A stretch of 64,000 nt of DNA from SZAS-103 sp038234715. Its GTDB lineage: Bacteria > Pseudomonadota > Gammaproteobacteria > Xanthomonadales > Xanthomonadaceae. Below the pieces are notes generated by a model that was not told the origin of the DNA, made no database searches, and was given only the letters and a program-made list of their open reading frames with translations. Location of the stretch: positions 186,001 to 250,000 of the forward strand of contig JBBQTD010000001.1 in NCBI GenBank assembly GCA_038234715.1. Direction: 5' to 3'. Below are positions 26,769 to 35,005 of this stretch, in pieces (the first letter of the stretch is position 1; each line of letters begins with the position of its first letter). Both the position numbers and the translations under genes were made by a program.

Positions 26769-27806
26769 TTACTTTCCGAACACCTTCTGGTAGTTGACGG
26801 TGATGTACGTCAGCGACGGCTCATTGCTGCCCGAATAGACGTCGTGCCCGATGGAGGCGGATAGCGATTGGGTGTCGTTGAGTTTGTCGCGCAGGCCGAT
26901 GTTGAGCAGGATGTGTTTGTCGCCCGGTGAATTGAGGTCGACGCCCGCGACTTCCGCGAGGAGAGCGATGTGGTCGGTGAGGCGCCTGCCCGCGCCGAAG
27001 CTTGCGAAATATTTCTGGTGGCCGCCGGATGTTTCCACGCCAAGGTTTGCGCCGATGCTCGCGTGTTCGTATTCCTTGGTCATGATCAACGGCAGGATGA
27101 AGCCGGTAGCGCTTTCGGAGATCACCTTGCTGCCGCCCGGCGTGCGAAATTCCAGCTGCGGATAGACTGCGAACGACAGGCCGGTGTCCTTGTTGTCGTA
27201 GAAGCGGTACTTCACGCCAAAAATCGAATCGCCAAGGCCGTGCGCCGATGCGCCGGGGGTGCCGCCGGATGCAGGCTGCGCCACGAAGACGTACGGCACC
27301 TCGTACTTGAATTGCAGGCGCTCGCCGGCGCCGTAGTTGATGTCGATCAGGGGGAAATCGGTGCGGTGTTGGCCGCCGGCAAATTCGGAATTGGCGGTGA
27401 GATTGATTTCCCAGTCACCAGGGCCCGGGGTGCCGGTATCGTCGATCACCATGGGGGGCGAGCCGACGGTCATCTCCACCGCTTCGGCGCGGTTCTTGCT
27501 GCGGATACGGCTCTGGAACAGCGCCTTCACCGTGCACTTGACCGCGCTGGTGCCGGCGTCCTTGCCCTGCTGCTGTTCCTGCTGCTTGCAGGCGTCGATC
27601 TCTTGCTTGATGGGGGGCGTCGCGGGCTCCTTGGAATCCTTCGCCTGCGCATCTTTCGTGGCGGCATCCTTCGGGGCGGCATCGCTGGAGGATGCGTCTT
27701 TCGCTGGGGGCGGCGCATCCTGCGCCAGCGCTTGGCAAAGCGGCGCGAGCGCTAAAAGCGAACCGAGCAGCAGCGTGGAACCGCGCTTCCTTGCACAAGC
27801 GTTCAT
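26769..27806 (-). CDS. Outer-membrane beta-barrel protein, transporter-like
   Basis: A 345-aa exported protein. The signal peptide covers about residues 1-29 (LLLGSLLALAPLCQALAQD), followed by an Ala/Lys/Asp-rich low-complexity segment (about 30-65) and a short helical part with two Cys. From about 110 the sequence is a barrel-like series of alternating strands. It includes D-D-T-G-T-P-G-P-G-D-W-E-I-N-L, L-Q-F-K-Y-E-V-P-Y-V-F and GLGDSIFGVKYRFYDN, and ends in Phe-Gly-Lys. This resembles the transporter/MetA-pathway outer-membrane family, whose members are often annotated as putative transporters. The substrate is unknown. Only 5 bp separate its stop from the convergent repeat-spanning frame. 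Confidence 0.82.
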   Translation of the reverse strand: MNACARKRGSTLLLGSLLALAPLCQALAQDAPPPAKDASSSDAAPKDAATKDAQAKDSKEPATPPIKQEIDACKQQEQQQGKDAGTSAVKCTVKALFQSRIRSKNRAEAVEMTVGSPPMVIDDTGTPGPGDWEINLTANSEFAGGQHRTDFPLIDINYGAGERLQFKYEVPYVFVAQPASGGTPGASAHGLGDSIFGVKYRFYDNKDTGLSFAVYPQLEFRTPGGSKVISESATGFILPLIMTKEYEHASIGANLGVETSGGHQKYFASFGAGRRLTDHIALLAEVAGVDLNSPGDKHILLNIGLRDKLNDTQSLSASIGHDVYSGSNEPSLTYITVNYQKVFGK

Positions 27807-28003
27807 CTTTTTCCCCTGGGTGAAACCGTGACTGACGATGGTTGATCACTGCCGTCCGACGCGCACCGAACGCACCGCACCGGCGGGCACGCCGGGCGAA
27901 GCGCATCGCGGCAGGACGATAACCTGATCTTGACGCTCTACCCGACCACCCCGCGCGGTACGGACGCGCCCACAGGACGACGTCCGCATCGCCTACCCCT
28001 CTA

Positions 28004-28180
28004 CTATTTGTCGCCGCGATCGCCGTGACCGCTTTTGACCTTGGTCTTCGCGTGCTTCTTCACGTCCTGTGCGAGCGACTTGCCGACGTCGACAACGTCG
28101 TTGAACTGGCCCTTTGCGTCGCGCTTGACGAAGCGCTTGTCGCCGTTTGGCGCGATCAATTCCCGCTTGCCGGTAGCCAT
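28004..28180 (-). CDS. Small basic conserved protein of unknown function
   Basis: A 58-aa lysine-rich protein (MATGKRELIAPNGDKRFVKR at the start, ending GHGDRGDK). ATG 28180 has GGAGGG 4 nt upstream, a strong site that overrides the longer frame from 28192. The pattern M-A-T-G-K-R-E-L-I-A-P-x-G-D-K-R-x-V-x-R-D-x-x-G-x-F is one I recall from short hypothetical proteins of many proteobacteria. It has no signal peptide and no function is known. It is divergent from the small gene at 28334. Confidence 0.75.
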   Translation of the reverse strand: MATGKRELIAPNGDKRFVKRDAKGQFNDVVDVGKSLAQDVKKHAKTKVKSGHGDRGDK

Positions 28181-28333
28181 GGTTCCCTCCATTGGTGATC
28201 GGGCAGATCCCTGCCCGGTTGCAATCGTCAGGCGGCGTGCATGAACCCAGCACGAACGGGGTTTTCGCTGCCTTGATGCGCGCTTTGCGATTGCCGTCTA
28301 GATTGCGCTCTCTCATCACTACAGGAGGCAACC

Positions 28334-28522
28334 GTGACCCGGCTCGACAAACCCCTGCGGCGCGAAATCCTGGTCGGCGACAAGCCGTACACGCTCACCA
28401 TCGATGCGGATGGATTCAAGCTCGTCGAGAAAGGGCGCCGCAATGGAAGCGCATTGCGCTGGCGCGACCTTGTCAATGGCGATGCGGAGCTCGCAGCCGC
28501 CCTGCAGGCCTCCGTGGGCTGA
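28334..28522 (+). CDS. Small conserved protein of unknown function
   Basis: A 62-aa protein from GTG 28334, with a textbook AGGAGG 5 nt upstream. The sequence L-R-R-E-I-L-V-G-D-K-P-Y-T-L-T-I-D-A-D-G-F-K-L-V-E-K-G-R-R-N-G predicts a small beta-rich fold followed by a short C-terminal helix. I do not recognise a functional family. It stands alone between a divergent small gene and a membrane-protein gene. Confidence 0.75.
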   Translation: MTRLDKPLRREILVGDKPYTLTIDADGFKLVEKGRRNGSALRWRDLVNGDAELAAALQASVG

Positions 28523-28732
28523 CGCGATCCGCCTAGGGCGGCGCGCCACGGCAGGTCGTGCCAAGGGCGCCGCAGTTTGCTCCGCATTCATTCAGACACA
28601 AGGCGCTAGTTTCCTTGGGGAGCTTCTCCGCGCTGGTGCAATGCCTGCAGCGCTCATGGAGGAGGCCGGCATGAAGGGTTAACCTGTCGATCGACAACGC
28701 ATCTGTCGCTGGCGATGGGATTGAGGTGATCC

Positions 28733-29212
28733 ATGTCAACTACGCAAACACCGGCGCATGGCACCAGCGCCACACTGCCGTTGGTCAAGGCGGTCGAACT
28801 GTTGCTCAACGAATGCCGGATGGTGCTGCCCGGGATCCAGGCGTTGTTCGGGTTCCAGTTGATCGCGGTGTTCAATGCGGGTTTCCACGACAGGCTCAGC
28901 CACGGCCAGCAAATCCTGCACATCGTCGCGCTCGGCATGACCGCCATCGCGGTCGCAATGATCATGACGCCGGCGGCGTTTCATCGCCAGAACAATCCGC
29001 ACGAGGTCACCGAGGCATTCATCCGCCTTTGCACGACGATGATGCTCGCCAGCATGATTCCGCTTGCGCTGGGCATATGCACCGATTTCTTCATCGTGGC
29101 CAGCATCGTGATCGATCAGTCGATCGCCGCGGTGATCGCGGGATTGCTGCTGGCCGTCTTCGTCACACTCTGGTTCGTGGTGCCGCACCTGAGCCCGACG
29201 CGGGCGCCCTGA
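28733..29212 (+). CDS. Four-helix membrane protein (DUF6328-like)
   Basis: A 159-aa protein with GAGGTG upstream of ATG 28733. After about 15 polar residues it has N-E-C-R-M-V-L-P-G-I-Q-A-L-F-G-F-Q-L (about 26-43), then four hydrophobic segments near 35-55, 65-85, 100-120 and 125-150. An R-x-L-P-G-x-Q-x-L-x-G-F-Q motif and an M-T-P-A-A-x-H-R loop are typical of the DUF6328 family as I recall it. Function is unknown. It ends 10 bp before the ParB-like gene, so the two are probably co-transcribed. Confidence 0.78.
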   Translation: MSTTQTPAHGTSATLPLVKAVELLLNECRMVLPGIQALFGFQLIAVFNAGFHDRLSHGQQILHIVALGMTAIAVAMIMTPAAFHRQNNPHEVTEAFIRLCTTMMLASMIPLALGICTDFFIVASIVIDQSIAAVIAGLLLAVFVTLWFVVPHLSPTRAP

Positions 29213-29222
29213 GGACAATCCG

Positions 29223-29837
29223 ATGCGCAAGGAATCATCCCAACTCGTCGCCGCAAAGCTGAAAGACCTGCACCCCACGCAGATCTCCGTGGGCATGCGT
29301 GCCGTAAAAACAATCGTGGACGAGTGGCGCGGCATGCAGGCCGACGACAGGGAGCAGGCACTGTCGCGCCGCTGGTTTCCCGCCGTGCTCGGCCCGCACG
29401 GCGACTACTTCATCACCGACCACCACCATCATGGGCTGGCGTTGCTCAAGTGCGGCGTGAAGGAAGTTTTCCTGATCGTGATGAAAGACCTTTCGGCGCT
29501 GGAGCCCAAGGCGTTCTGGATGGCGATGGACCACCACAACTGGGTGCACCCGTACAACGCGAAAGGCCATCGCGACGATTTCTCGGCGATCCCGAGAAAG
29601 CTCAGGGGCATGAGCGACGATCCCTACCGGAGCCTCGCCGACCAGGTGGAAAAACTCGGCGGATGCGCGAAGACGCATGCGTGCTACGAGGAATTCCTGT
29701 GGGCGGATTATTTTCGTCCGCGGATTGCGCTGAAGAAGAAATCAGTCGACTGGGACGCCGCGGTGAGCCTGGCATTGGTACTTGCCAGGGATCACGACGC
29801 GAAGTACCTGCCCGGTTGGTGCGGCCCTAGCGGTTGA
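29223..29837 (+). CDS. ParB-like nuclease-fold protein (ParBc_2 type)
   Basis: A 204-aa protein with the ParBc_2 signature: L-H-P-T-Q-I-S-V-G at about 16, W-F-P-A-V-x-G-P, and the motif ITDHHHHGLAL (about 64-74), analogous to the G-x-x-R-x-x-A box of ParB. Later blocks W-V-H-P-Y and F-L-W-A-D-Y-F-R-x-R-I also fit. It has no HTH of true ParB, so a role in chromosome partitioning is unlikely, and the family is functionally undefined. It is coupled to the membrane protein upstream (10-bp gap). Confidence 0.85.
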   Translation: MRKESSQLVAAKLKDLHPTQISVGMRAVKTIVDEWRGMQADDREQALSRRWFPAVLGPHGDYFITDHHHHGLALLKCGVKEVFLIVMKDLSALEPKAFWMAMDHHNWVHPYNAKGHRDDFSAIPRKLRGMSDDPYRSLADQVEKLGGCAKTHACYEEFLWADYFRPRIALKKKSVDWDAAVSLALVLARDHDAKYLPGWCGPSG

Positions 29838-29899
29838 TGCGCCGGGCATGGTTGCAGCGCCGTGGCGTACGGGCGTGGGTGCAGCCCGTGCGCATTCGC

Positions 29900-31093
29900 T
29901 CAGTCGCTGGCAGTGCGGGGATGTGCGTGGAAGAAGCGCACCATCTCGCGTGAAGCGCACGGGCCGCGCGCGTCGGTGAACGATCCCGACGCATCGCCGC
30001 CCGACCATGCGTGGCCTGCCCCATGCAGGAGCCATTCCTCCACGACCACGCGATGCGCCTCGTCGGAATGCAAGGTGCGACTGTAGCTGCGGCCGCCCGA
30101 CGTCGCTCGTTCGCAAACGGTCGAACGCAAGCGCGATGCACCTGGCCATGCATCGACGGCTTGGCTTGCGATAGCGGACCCGTTGCTGGCTTGCACGGTA
30201 TGGTCCTGGTCGCCGTGAAAGACAATCGTTGGTGTCCCGGTCCGGCGTGTGCGCGGTGCGTGGGTGCCCGTCTGCGACGGAGCATTGGCTGGACGTTGGC
30301 CGGCTTGTCCCTGCATCGCACCGAATGCAGACGGCATGTCGTGCGCGGCGCCATGCGGTAGTCCCGAATGCGCGCCGACTGCCGCATACACTTCCGGATA
30401 GGTCGCGCCAAGGATCACCGCCATCGCCGCGCCAGCCGACAAGCCAGCGACGAAGACGCGATCCGGATCGACATGATGGTTCGCAATCACCTGGCGCGTG
30501 ATGCCGGCGATGATCGAGGGCTCGCCGCAAGCGCGTTGCTGGTCCTGGGGCCGGAACCAGTTCCAGCAGTTCGACCCATTCGCGTTGGGTGACTGCGCTG
30601 GATAGACCACAAGGAATCCATGTTGATCGGCCAGCGCATTCATCTGCGTCCCTGTCGCGAAGTCGTCCGGAGACTGGGTGCAGCCATGCAGCATCACCAC
30701 CATCGGCACGCGGGTGTCGGGCGCACTGCCATGCCGGGCAGGAATGTAGAGTTTGTACGCGCGTGTCCCGGCATCGTTGGTGAAGGACCGGTGCAGGAAT
30801 TGTCCGCGCGCGACGTCGACGGACTGGTCCACGACGCGCGCGGTTCCTTCGATGATCGCCGCGTCCGCGATCGGTGGCGCATGCGGATGCAAACCTGCGG
30901 CGGCCAACGCCCGCTGGATCGTCTGCGGAGCGCTCTTGAGGCCACCTGTTTGCGTGTCCAGGCCGGCTGCGGCAAGCGCCTTGCCAATGGTGTCGTTGAT
31001 CGCCTGCGCGTCGGGCAACCGGGCAGTGCGTGGCATTGCGGTCAGTGACGCCGGCTTGAATGGCAGCTGCGACAGGTTCTTGAAAGATTTCAA
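29900..31093 (-). CDS. PHB-depolymerase-family esterase
   Basis: A 397-aa alpha/beta hydrolase of the Esterase_phd group (polyhydroxybutyrate depolymerase and related feruloyl/acetyl-xylan esterases). The core begins near residue 110: YKLYIPA, P-M-V-V-M-L-H-G-C-T-Q-S-P-D-D-F-A as the oxyanion region, GLSAG with nucleophile Ser219, a conserved C-N-W-F-R block, GDQDHTV for the Asp and GAGHAWSGG for the His. There is no signal peptide, so it may be a cytoplasmic granule-associated enzyme. The N-terminal 100 residues are Ala-rich helical, possibly granule-binding. It lies 26 bp downstream of the ribbon-helix-helix regulator on the same strand. Confidence 0.88.
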   Translation of the reverse strand: MKSFKNLSQLPFKPASLTAMPRTARLPDAQAINDTIGKALAAAGLDTQTGGLKSAPQTIQRALAAAGLHPHAPPIADAAIIEGTARVVDQSVDVARGQFLHRSFTNDAGTRAYKLYIPARHGSAPDTRVPMVVMLHGCTQSPDDFATGTQMNALADQHGFLVVYPAQSPNANGSNCWNWFRPQDQQRACGEPSIIAGITRQVIANHHVDPDRVFVAGLSAGAAMAVILGATYPEVYAAVGAHSGLPHGAAHDMPSAFGAMQGQAGQRPANAPSQTGTHAPRTRRTGTPTIVFHGDQDHTVQASNGSAIASQAVDAWPGASRLRSTVCERATSGGRSYSRTLHSDEAHRVVVEEWLLHGAGHAWSGGDASGSFTDARGPCASREMVRFFHAHPRTASD

Positions 31094-31119
31094 TGGAATC
31101 CTTTACCGGGAAGTGAATT

Positions 31120-31554
31120 TCAGCGCATGCGATCTGCGAGCGCGCCGCGCACCGCCGCACTTGCATGGAAGGCGCCAAGGACATCGACGGACGCGATCGT
31201 CGCTCGCGCGAGTTCCGCGCTGACGTCCGCAGCAATCCGCGCAAGGCCGACCACCCGGATCTGCAACATGCGTCCTTCCGCGCGCGCCTGTTCGAGGTCG
31301 TGGCGGCTGAAATCCTGCAGACCCAGCGCGAGGGTGCGACGCGCGACGGTCTGCCTGACGGAATCGCCATGCGTGGAAAGCTGGTTGCGGATCGCCGTGC
31401 GGATCAGGTCGGTGCGGTTCGAGTAGAAGCCCTCCTGCACCAGCAGGTCGATCTGCCCCAGGTCCACGACGCCCAGGTTGATCGTCAGTTTCTCGGTTTC
31501 ACCGGGGCGCAGGCGAACCGTTAGATCACTATCAGCCATCTCTTTAACATCCAT
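31120..31554 (-). CDS. Ribbon-helix-helix (CopG-like) regulator
   Basis: A 144-aa protein. L-T-V-R-L-x-P-G-E-T-E-K-L-T-I-N-L-G and V-D-L-G-Q-I-D-L-L-V-Q-E-G-F-Y-S-N-R-T-D-L-I-R-T-A-I-R fit the strand-helix-helix core of an RHH DNA-binding domain (about residues 10-60). The remaining 80 residues are helical. The start is ATG 31554, or ATG 31539 five codons later; neither has a well-spaced ribosome site. A 20-bp inverted repeat abuts the 31554 start, suggesting autoregulation. It lies upstream of the PHB-depolymerase esterase with a 26-bp gap, so it likely controls both genes. Confidence 0.85.
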   Translation of the reverse strand: MDVKEMADSDLTVRLRPGETEKLTINLGVVDLGQIDLLVQEGFYSNRTDLIRTAIRNQLSTHGDSVRQTVARRTLALGLQDFSRHDLEQARAEGRMLQIRVVGLARIAADVSAELARATIASVDVLGAFHASAAVRGALADRMR

Positions 31555-31555
31555 A

Positions 31556-31575
31556 TACCATCTGTGTGGATGGTA
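31556..31575. promoter_or_regulatory. Candidate operator of the ribbon-helix-helix regulator
   Basis: TACCATC-TGTGTG-GATGGTA is a perfect 7-bp inverted repeat with a 6-bp spacer. It lies directly against the regulator start codon (31554). RHH proteins bind such short inverted repeats as paired dimers. The site would block initiation of the regulator-esterase operon when bound. The repeat is seen; binding is inferred. Confidence 0.7.
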
Positions 31576-31715
31576 CCACAGGATTTGCGAGAGTGGTAGA
31601 TGGGGGCAAATTGGCTGCGGGCGAACCCAATACGAGGAAGTACGCGCTCTGAGGATGCAGATGTAGCCAGCTTTGCGACACAAGAGTTGGGCCCTGGACT
31701 TCGATTGCCCCTCAC

Positions 31716-31738
31716 CCCCTCTCCCGAAGGGAGAGGGG
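31716..31738. repeat. Second copy of the dispersed palindrome
   Basis: CCCCTCTCCC, GAA, GGGAGAGGGG is a perfect 10-bp stem identical to that at 18875-18897, preceded by the same CCCTCACC flank. It is followed on the plus strand by CTTTT and sits 8 bp beyond the stop of the minus-strand gene at 31746. It could end transcription in either direction, but no plus-strand gene lies just upstream of it. Confidence 0.85.
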
Positions 31739-31745
31739 CTTTTGA

Positions 31746-34337
31746 CTACAGCAGCCGCGCTACGAAATCCGATTCAGGCATCGGGCGACCCAGCAGGTAC
31801 CCCTGCAGCTCGTCGCAGCGCAGCAGGCGCAGCAGTTTCACCTGGTCCTCTTCCTCGACGCCTTCGGCGACGACCTTCAGCGACAGCGAGTGCGCCAAGG
31901 TGATGATGTTGGTGATCAGGCTCATTGCTTCGGGGCTCTGCGCGAGCTGGGCGATGAAACTCTGGTCGATCTTGATCACGTCGACGGGCAACCGCGCAAG
32001 GTAGTTCAACGATGAATAGCCAGTGCCGAAGTCGTCGATGGCGATGCGGCAACCGAGCGCGCGCAGGCTTTGCAGCAGGTGGATGCTGTGCTCGATGTCT
32101 TCCATCAGCAGGCTTTCGGTCAATTCGATGTCGAGCAGTTGTTCGTCTGCATGGTCCTGCAGGAGGTCGCGGCATTCGTCGATGAAGTGCAGGTTGCGCA
32201 TTTCACGCGCGGACACGTTGACTGCGATGCGCAGTCCCGGCTTGCCCATCGCGCGCCATGCCAGCGCGGTCTTGAGTGCGTTGCGCATCACCCAGCGGCC
32301 GGCAGGCACGATCAGCCCGGTTTCCTCGAGCACCGGGATGAATTCCGCAGGCGAGATCAGCCCGCTCTCCGGATGACGCCAGCGCATCAATGCCTCGGCG
32401 CCAACCAGGCGCTTGTCGTATGCGGTGAATTTCGGCTGGTAGAACAGTTCGAATTCGTCCTGGGCGAATGCGCGGTGCAGGTTGCGTTCGAGTTCGGCGC
32501 GACGGACCGCGCGTTCGTGCAGGCGTTCGGTGAAGGGTTCAACGCGCACCTTGCGCTTGATCGCCTCGGCGAGCGCGGCGTCGGCATTGCGTTCGAGCGT
32601 TTCGCCGTCGCTGCCGTGCCACGGGCTGACCGCAACGCCGCAATTGAAGTGCACGAACACCTGCTCGTCGTCGAGTTCCCGCGGCGCATCCTCGAACGCG
32701 CGCAGCAACGCATCGAGCTGTTCCACTTCGTCTTCCGCCGTGCCAAGGGTGCGTCGCGCGAGCAGGAACGAGTCGTCCCCCGGGTGCGCGACGATCGCGC
32801 CGGGGCCGAGCGCCGCCTTGAGTTGCTGGCCCACGACATGCAGCAGGCGCTCGCCGAATTCACGTCCACGCGTATCGTTGATGTGCGTGTAGCTCGCCAG
32901 ATGAACGACCGCCACCGTGATCGGGCCTTCCGGAAAGCGCGCCAGAACCTGCTGCTGGAAACCGCTGCGGTTGGGCAGCCCGGTGATCGGATCGTGGTAG
33001 GCCAGGTACTGGAGCCGTTCGCCCTTGGTGATGAAGTCGATCGCGTAGTCGACTTCGCCGGTCAGGCGCTCGAGCAGCGCGATTTCTTCGTGGTCGAACT
33101 CCTGCGGTTGCGCCGAAAACAGGCCGAGCACGCCCCACGGCGGTGAACCGATCGGCAACGCGATCTGCGCGGCGATGCCCGCGGCGCCCATGTCGGTCTT
33201 CATCCGCATGGGCACTTCGGCGGTCGCGAAATTGCGGATGACCACGTTGCGGGCCTCGACCAACGCGCGCAGTCCAGGGCGCAGCCCTGCGGACGCCGCC
33301 TCCTCCGGCGACTGCGCGGCGAACCGTGCGATCACTGCGATGATGGCCTGGTTGCCGTGGCTTGCGACGGTCTCCAGGCGGTGCGCGTCGGTCGGCACGC
33401 CGATGCACGCTGCCTCGAAATGCCCCTCCTCGACCGCGACCTGGCAAACCTGCCGCAGCAGCTGTTCGCGCGTGCGGGAGCGCAGCACCGTGTTGCCCAG
33501 CGCACTGAGGACGGCATGGATGCGCGCGAGGTGGCGGATCCGCGTTTCCTGCTGCAACTGCTCGGTGATGTCCTGGTCGACACCGCGATAGCCGACCAGC
33601 GCGCCGGACGCATCCAGGCGCGGCGTTGCGGTGCTCTCGAGCACGCGCACGCTGCCGTCGCGATGGCGCCAGCGCAGCCGCCAGCGTTCCCACCCGGTAC
33701 GCTCCGCGATCGCCTGGCGCATCCGCACGCGCACCTGTTCGCGGTCCCGCGGCAGCATGTGGTCGGTGGCGAGTTTGCCCTGCATCTCCTCGAGCGTGTA
33801 GCCGAGGATGTGCGCGATCGCGCCGTTGCTGTAGGTGATGCGGGTGTCGCATTCGTTTTCCCAGATCCAGTCGCGGCTGCTCTCGACGATGGTGCGGAAG
33901 CGTTCTTCGCTTTCGCGCAGCGCGCGCTCCATGTGCACGCGTTCGCTGCGCTGGCGTGCAGCGTCGATCGCGCGCTCGATCATCGGCGCAAGCCGCATCA
34001 GGTTGTCCTTGAGCACGTAGTCCGTCGCGCCGAGGCGCAAAGCATCCGTCGCAAGTTGTTCACCGATCGTGCCGGACACGAACAGGAAAGGCACGTGCGG
34101 CATCACCTCGCGCGCGATCGCCAACGCTTGCTGGCCGCTGAAACCGGGCATCGCGAAGTCGCTGAGGATGACGTCCGGCACGAAACCGGCGAGTGCCGCG
34201 CGCAATCCGGCTTCGTCGGCGACGCGCAGGTGCTTCAATGGCTGCGATAGCCCGCGCAGCGCACGCAGCACAAGCTCCGCCTCGGCGGCCGAGTGCTCCA
34301 CCATCAGCACGCGCAACGGATGCGTCGCGATGTCCAT
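31746..34337 (-). CDS. REC-PAS-GAF-GGDEF(degenerate)-EAL phosphodiesterase
   Basis: A response-regulator-type c-di-GMP phosphodiesterase of 863 aa. The frame is open to 34790, but ATG 34337 begins the receiver fold (VLMVEHSAAEAELV), so it is used. The REC domain (about 5-125) has its phospho-acceptor Asp in ILSDFAMPG. A PAS/PAC domain (about 145-270), a GAF domain (about 285-430), GGDEF and EAL follow. The cyclase signature is PGDDS (519-523), so it cannot be an active cyclase. EAL is intact (648-650, GAEALMRW), with ELTES, DDFGTGYSS, KIDQSF and EGVE. No histidine kinase gene is adjacent. It is divergent from the XRE regulator. Confidence 0.93.
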   Translation of the reverse strand: MDIATHPLRVLMVEHSAAEAELVLRALRGLSQPLKHLRVADEAGLRAALAGFVPDVILSDFAMPGFSGQQALAIAREVMPHVPFLFVSGTIGEQLATDALRLGATDYVLKDNLMRLAPMIERAIDAARQRSERVHMERALRESEERFRTIVESSRDWIWENECDTRITYSNGAIAHILGYTLEEMQGKLATDHMLPRDREQVRVRMRQAIAERTGWERWRLRWRHRDGSVRVLESTATPRLDASGALVGYRGVDQDITEQLQQETRIRHLARIHAVLSALGNTVLRSRTREQLLRQVCQVAVEEGHFEAACIGVPTDAHRLETVASHGNQAIIAVIARFAAQSPEEAASAGLRPGLRALVEARNVVIRNFATAEVPMRMKTDMGAAGIAAQIALPIGSPPWGVLGLFSAQPQEFDHEEIALLERLTGEVDYAIDFITKGERLQYLAYHDPITGLPNRSGFQQQVLARFPEGPITVAVVHLASYTHINDTRGREFGERLLHVVGQQLKAALGPGAIVAHPGDDSFLLARRTLGTAEDEVEQLDALLRAFEDAPRELDDEQVFVHFNCGVAVSPWHGSDGETLERNADAALAEAIKRKVRVEPFTERLHERAVRRAELERNLHRAFAQDEFELFYQPKFTAYDKRLVGAEALMRWRHPESGLISPAEFIPVLEETGLIVPAGRWVMRNALKTALAWRAMGKPGLRIAVNVSAREMRNLHFIDECRDLLQDHADEQLLDIELTESLLMEDIEHSIHLLQSLRALGCRIAIDDFGTGYSSLNYLARLPVDVIKIDQSFIAQLAQSPEAMSLITNIITLAHSLSLKVVAEGVEEEDQVKLLRLLRCDELQGYLLGRPMPESDFVARLL

Positions 34338-34522
34338 GCTCAGCCCGGGGCCTTGTTGGCGATCAGCCAGTTCAAGCGGATCACTCCGGTTAATGCACGC
34401 TACGCGACAGCATCGCAACAGCGTCAGTGCGGATGCATGGCCAGTCCTACTAACCGCCCGGCCATCGCAGGCAAGAAGCCGCCCAGGAAGCGCGGTCGTT
34501 AGGGTTGCTGTACAGGCATTGC

Positions 34523-34535
34523 ATAGCCTTGCTAT
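34523..34535. promoter_or_regulatory. Inverted repeat upstream of the XRE regulator
   Basis: ATAGC-CTT-GCTAT, perfect 5-bp arms, lies 47 bp before the start at 34582, inside an A/T-richer stretch with TTGC-type sequences that could be a promoter. It is a candidate autoregulatory site; the arms are short. Confidence 0.4.
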
Positions 34536-34581
34536 CGTGTCATCGTTGCTAACATTCATGGGCCGCGGGGGTGGCCGGATC

Positions 34582-34938
34582 ATGGAATATGGCAGGCGGA
34601 TACGACGCGCGCGCACGGTAGGCAACCTGACCCAGGACCAGCTCGCCTTGCTTGTTGGCGTGCACCGCAGTGCGGTCGCGCAGTGGGAACAGCCCGATGG
34701 AACCACGCCCAGCCTGGAGCACCTGGCCAAGATCTCCGAGGTGCTGGAGGTCAGCTTCGAATGGCTGGCGACCGGACGCGGGCGCATCAAGCTTGATGCA
34801 TCCTACGAGACGGGCGAGCGGATTCCTTCCGACTTTGCGCGCGATGAAATCGAGGAACGCATGCTGCTGGCGTCGAGGCAACTGAACGTACGCAAGCGCG
34901 AAGCGGTGCTGGCCTTGATGGAGGCGCTGGCGCGGTAG
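34582..34938 (+). CDS. XRE-family transcriptional regulator
   Basis: A 118-aa protein with an N-terminal lambda-repressor-like HTH (about 5-65: IRRARTVGNLTQDQLALLVG, V-H-R-S-A-V-A-Q-W-E). It also has S-L-E-H-L-A-K-I-S-E-V-L-E-V-S-F-E-W-L-A-T-G, typical of XRE repressors, and a helical tail. ATG 34582 is preceded by a GGGGGTGG stretch; an in-frame ATG at 34558 lacks any site. It is divergent from the receiver-EAL gene, so co-regulation is possible. No toxin partner is visible. Confidence 0.87.
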   Translation: MEYGRRIRRARTVGNLTQDQLALLVGVHRSAVAQWEQPDGTTPSLEHLAKISEVLEVSFEWLATGRGRIKLDASYETGERIPSDFARDEIEERMLLASRQLNVRKREAVLALMEALAR

Positions 34939-35005
34939 CGTCATGCAGCGTCATGTGTCATCCAGCGTCCGGGGTGACGCGCCGGACACGATGGAACGCC
35001 GATCC

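Noticed and set aside
28533..28739. Cys-rich 68-codon minus-strand ORF
   Set aside because: Seven Cys look metal-binding, but it starts with TTG, has no ribosome site and overlaps the leader of the 28733 gene.
34069..34581. Upstream extension of the XRE regulator frame
   Set aside because: It runs antisense through the REC-EAL gene and adds Arg/Ser-rich sequence with no domain; ATG 34582 begins the HTH.
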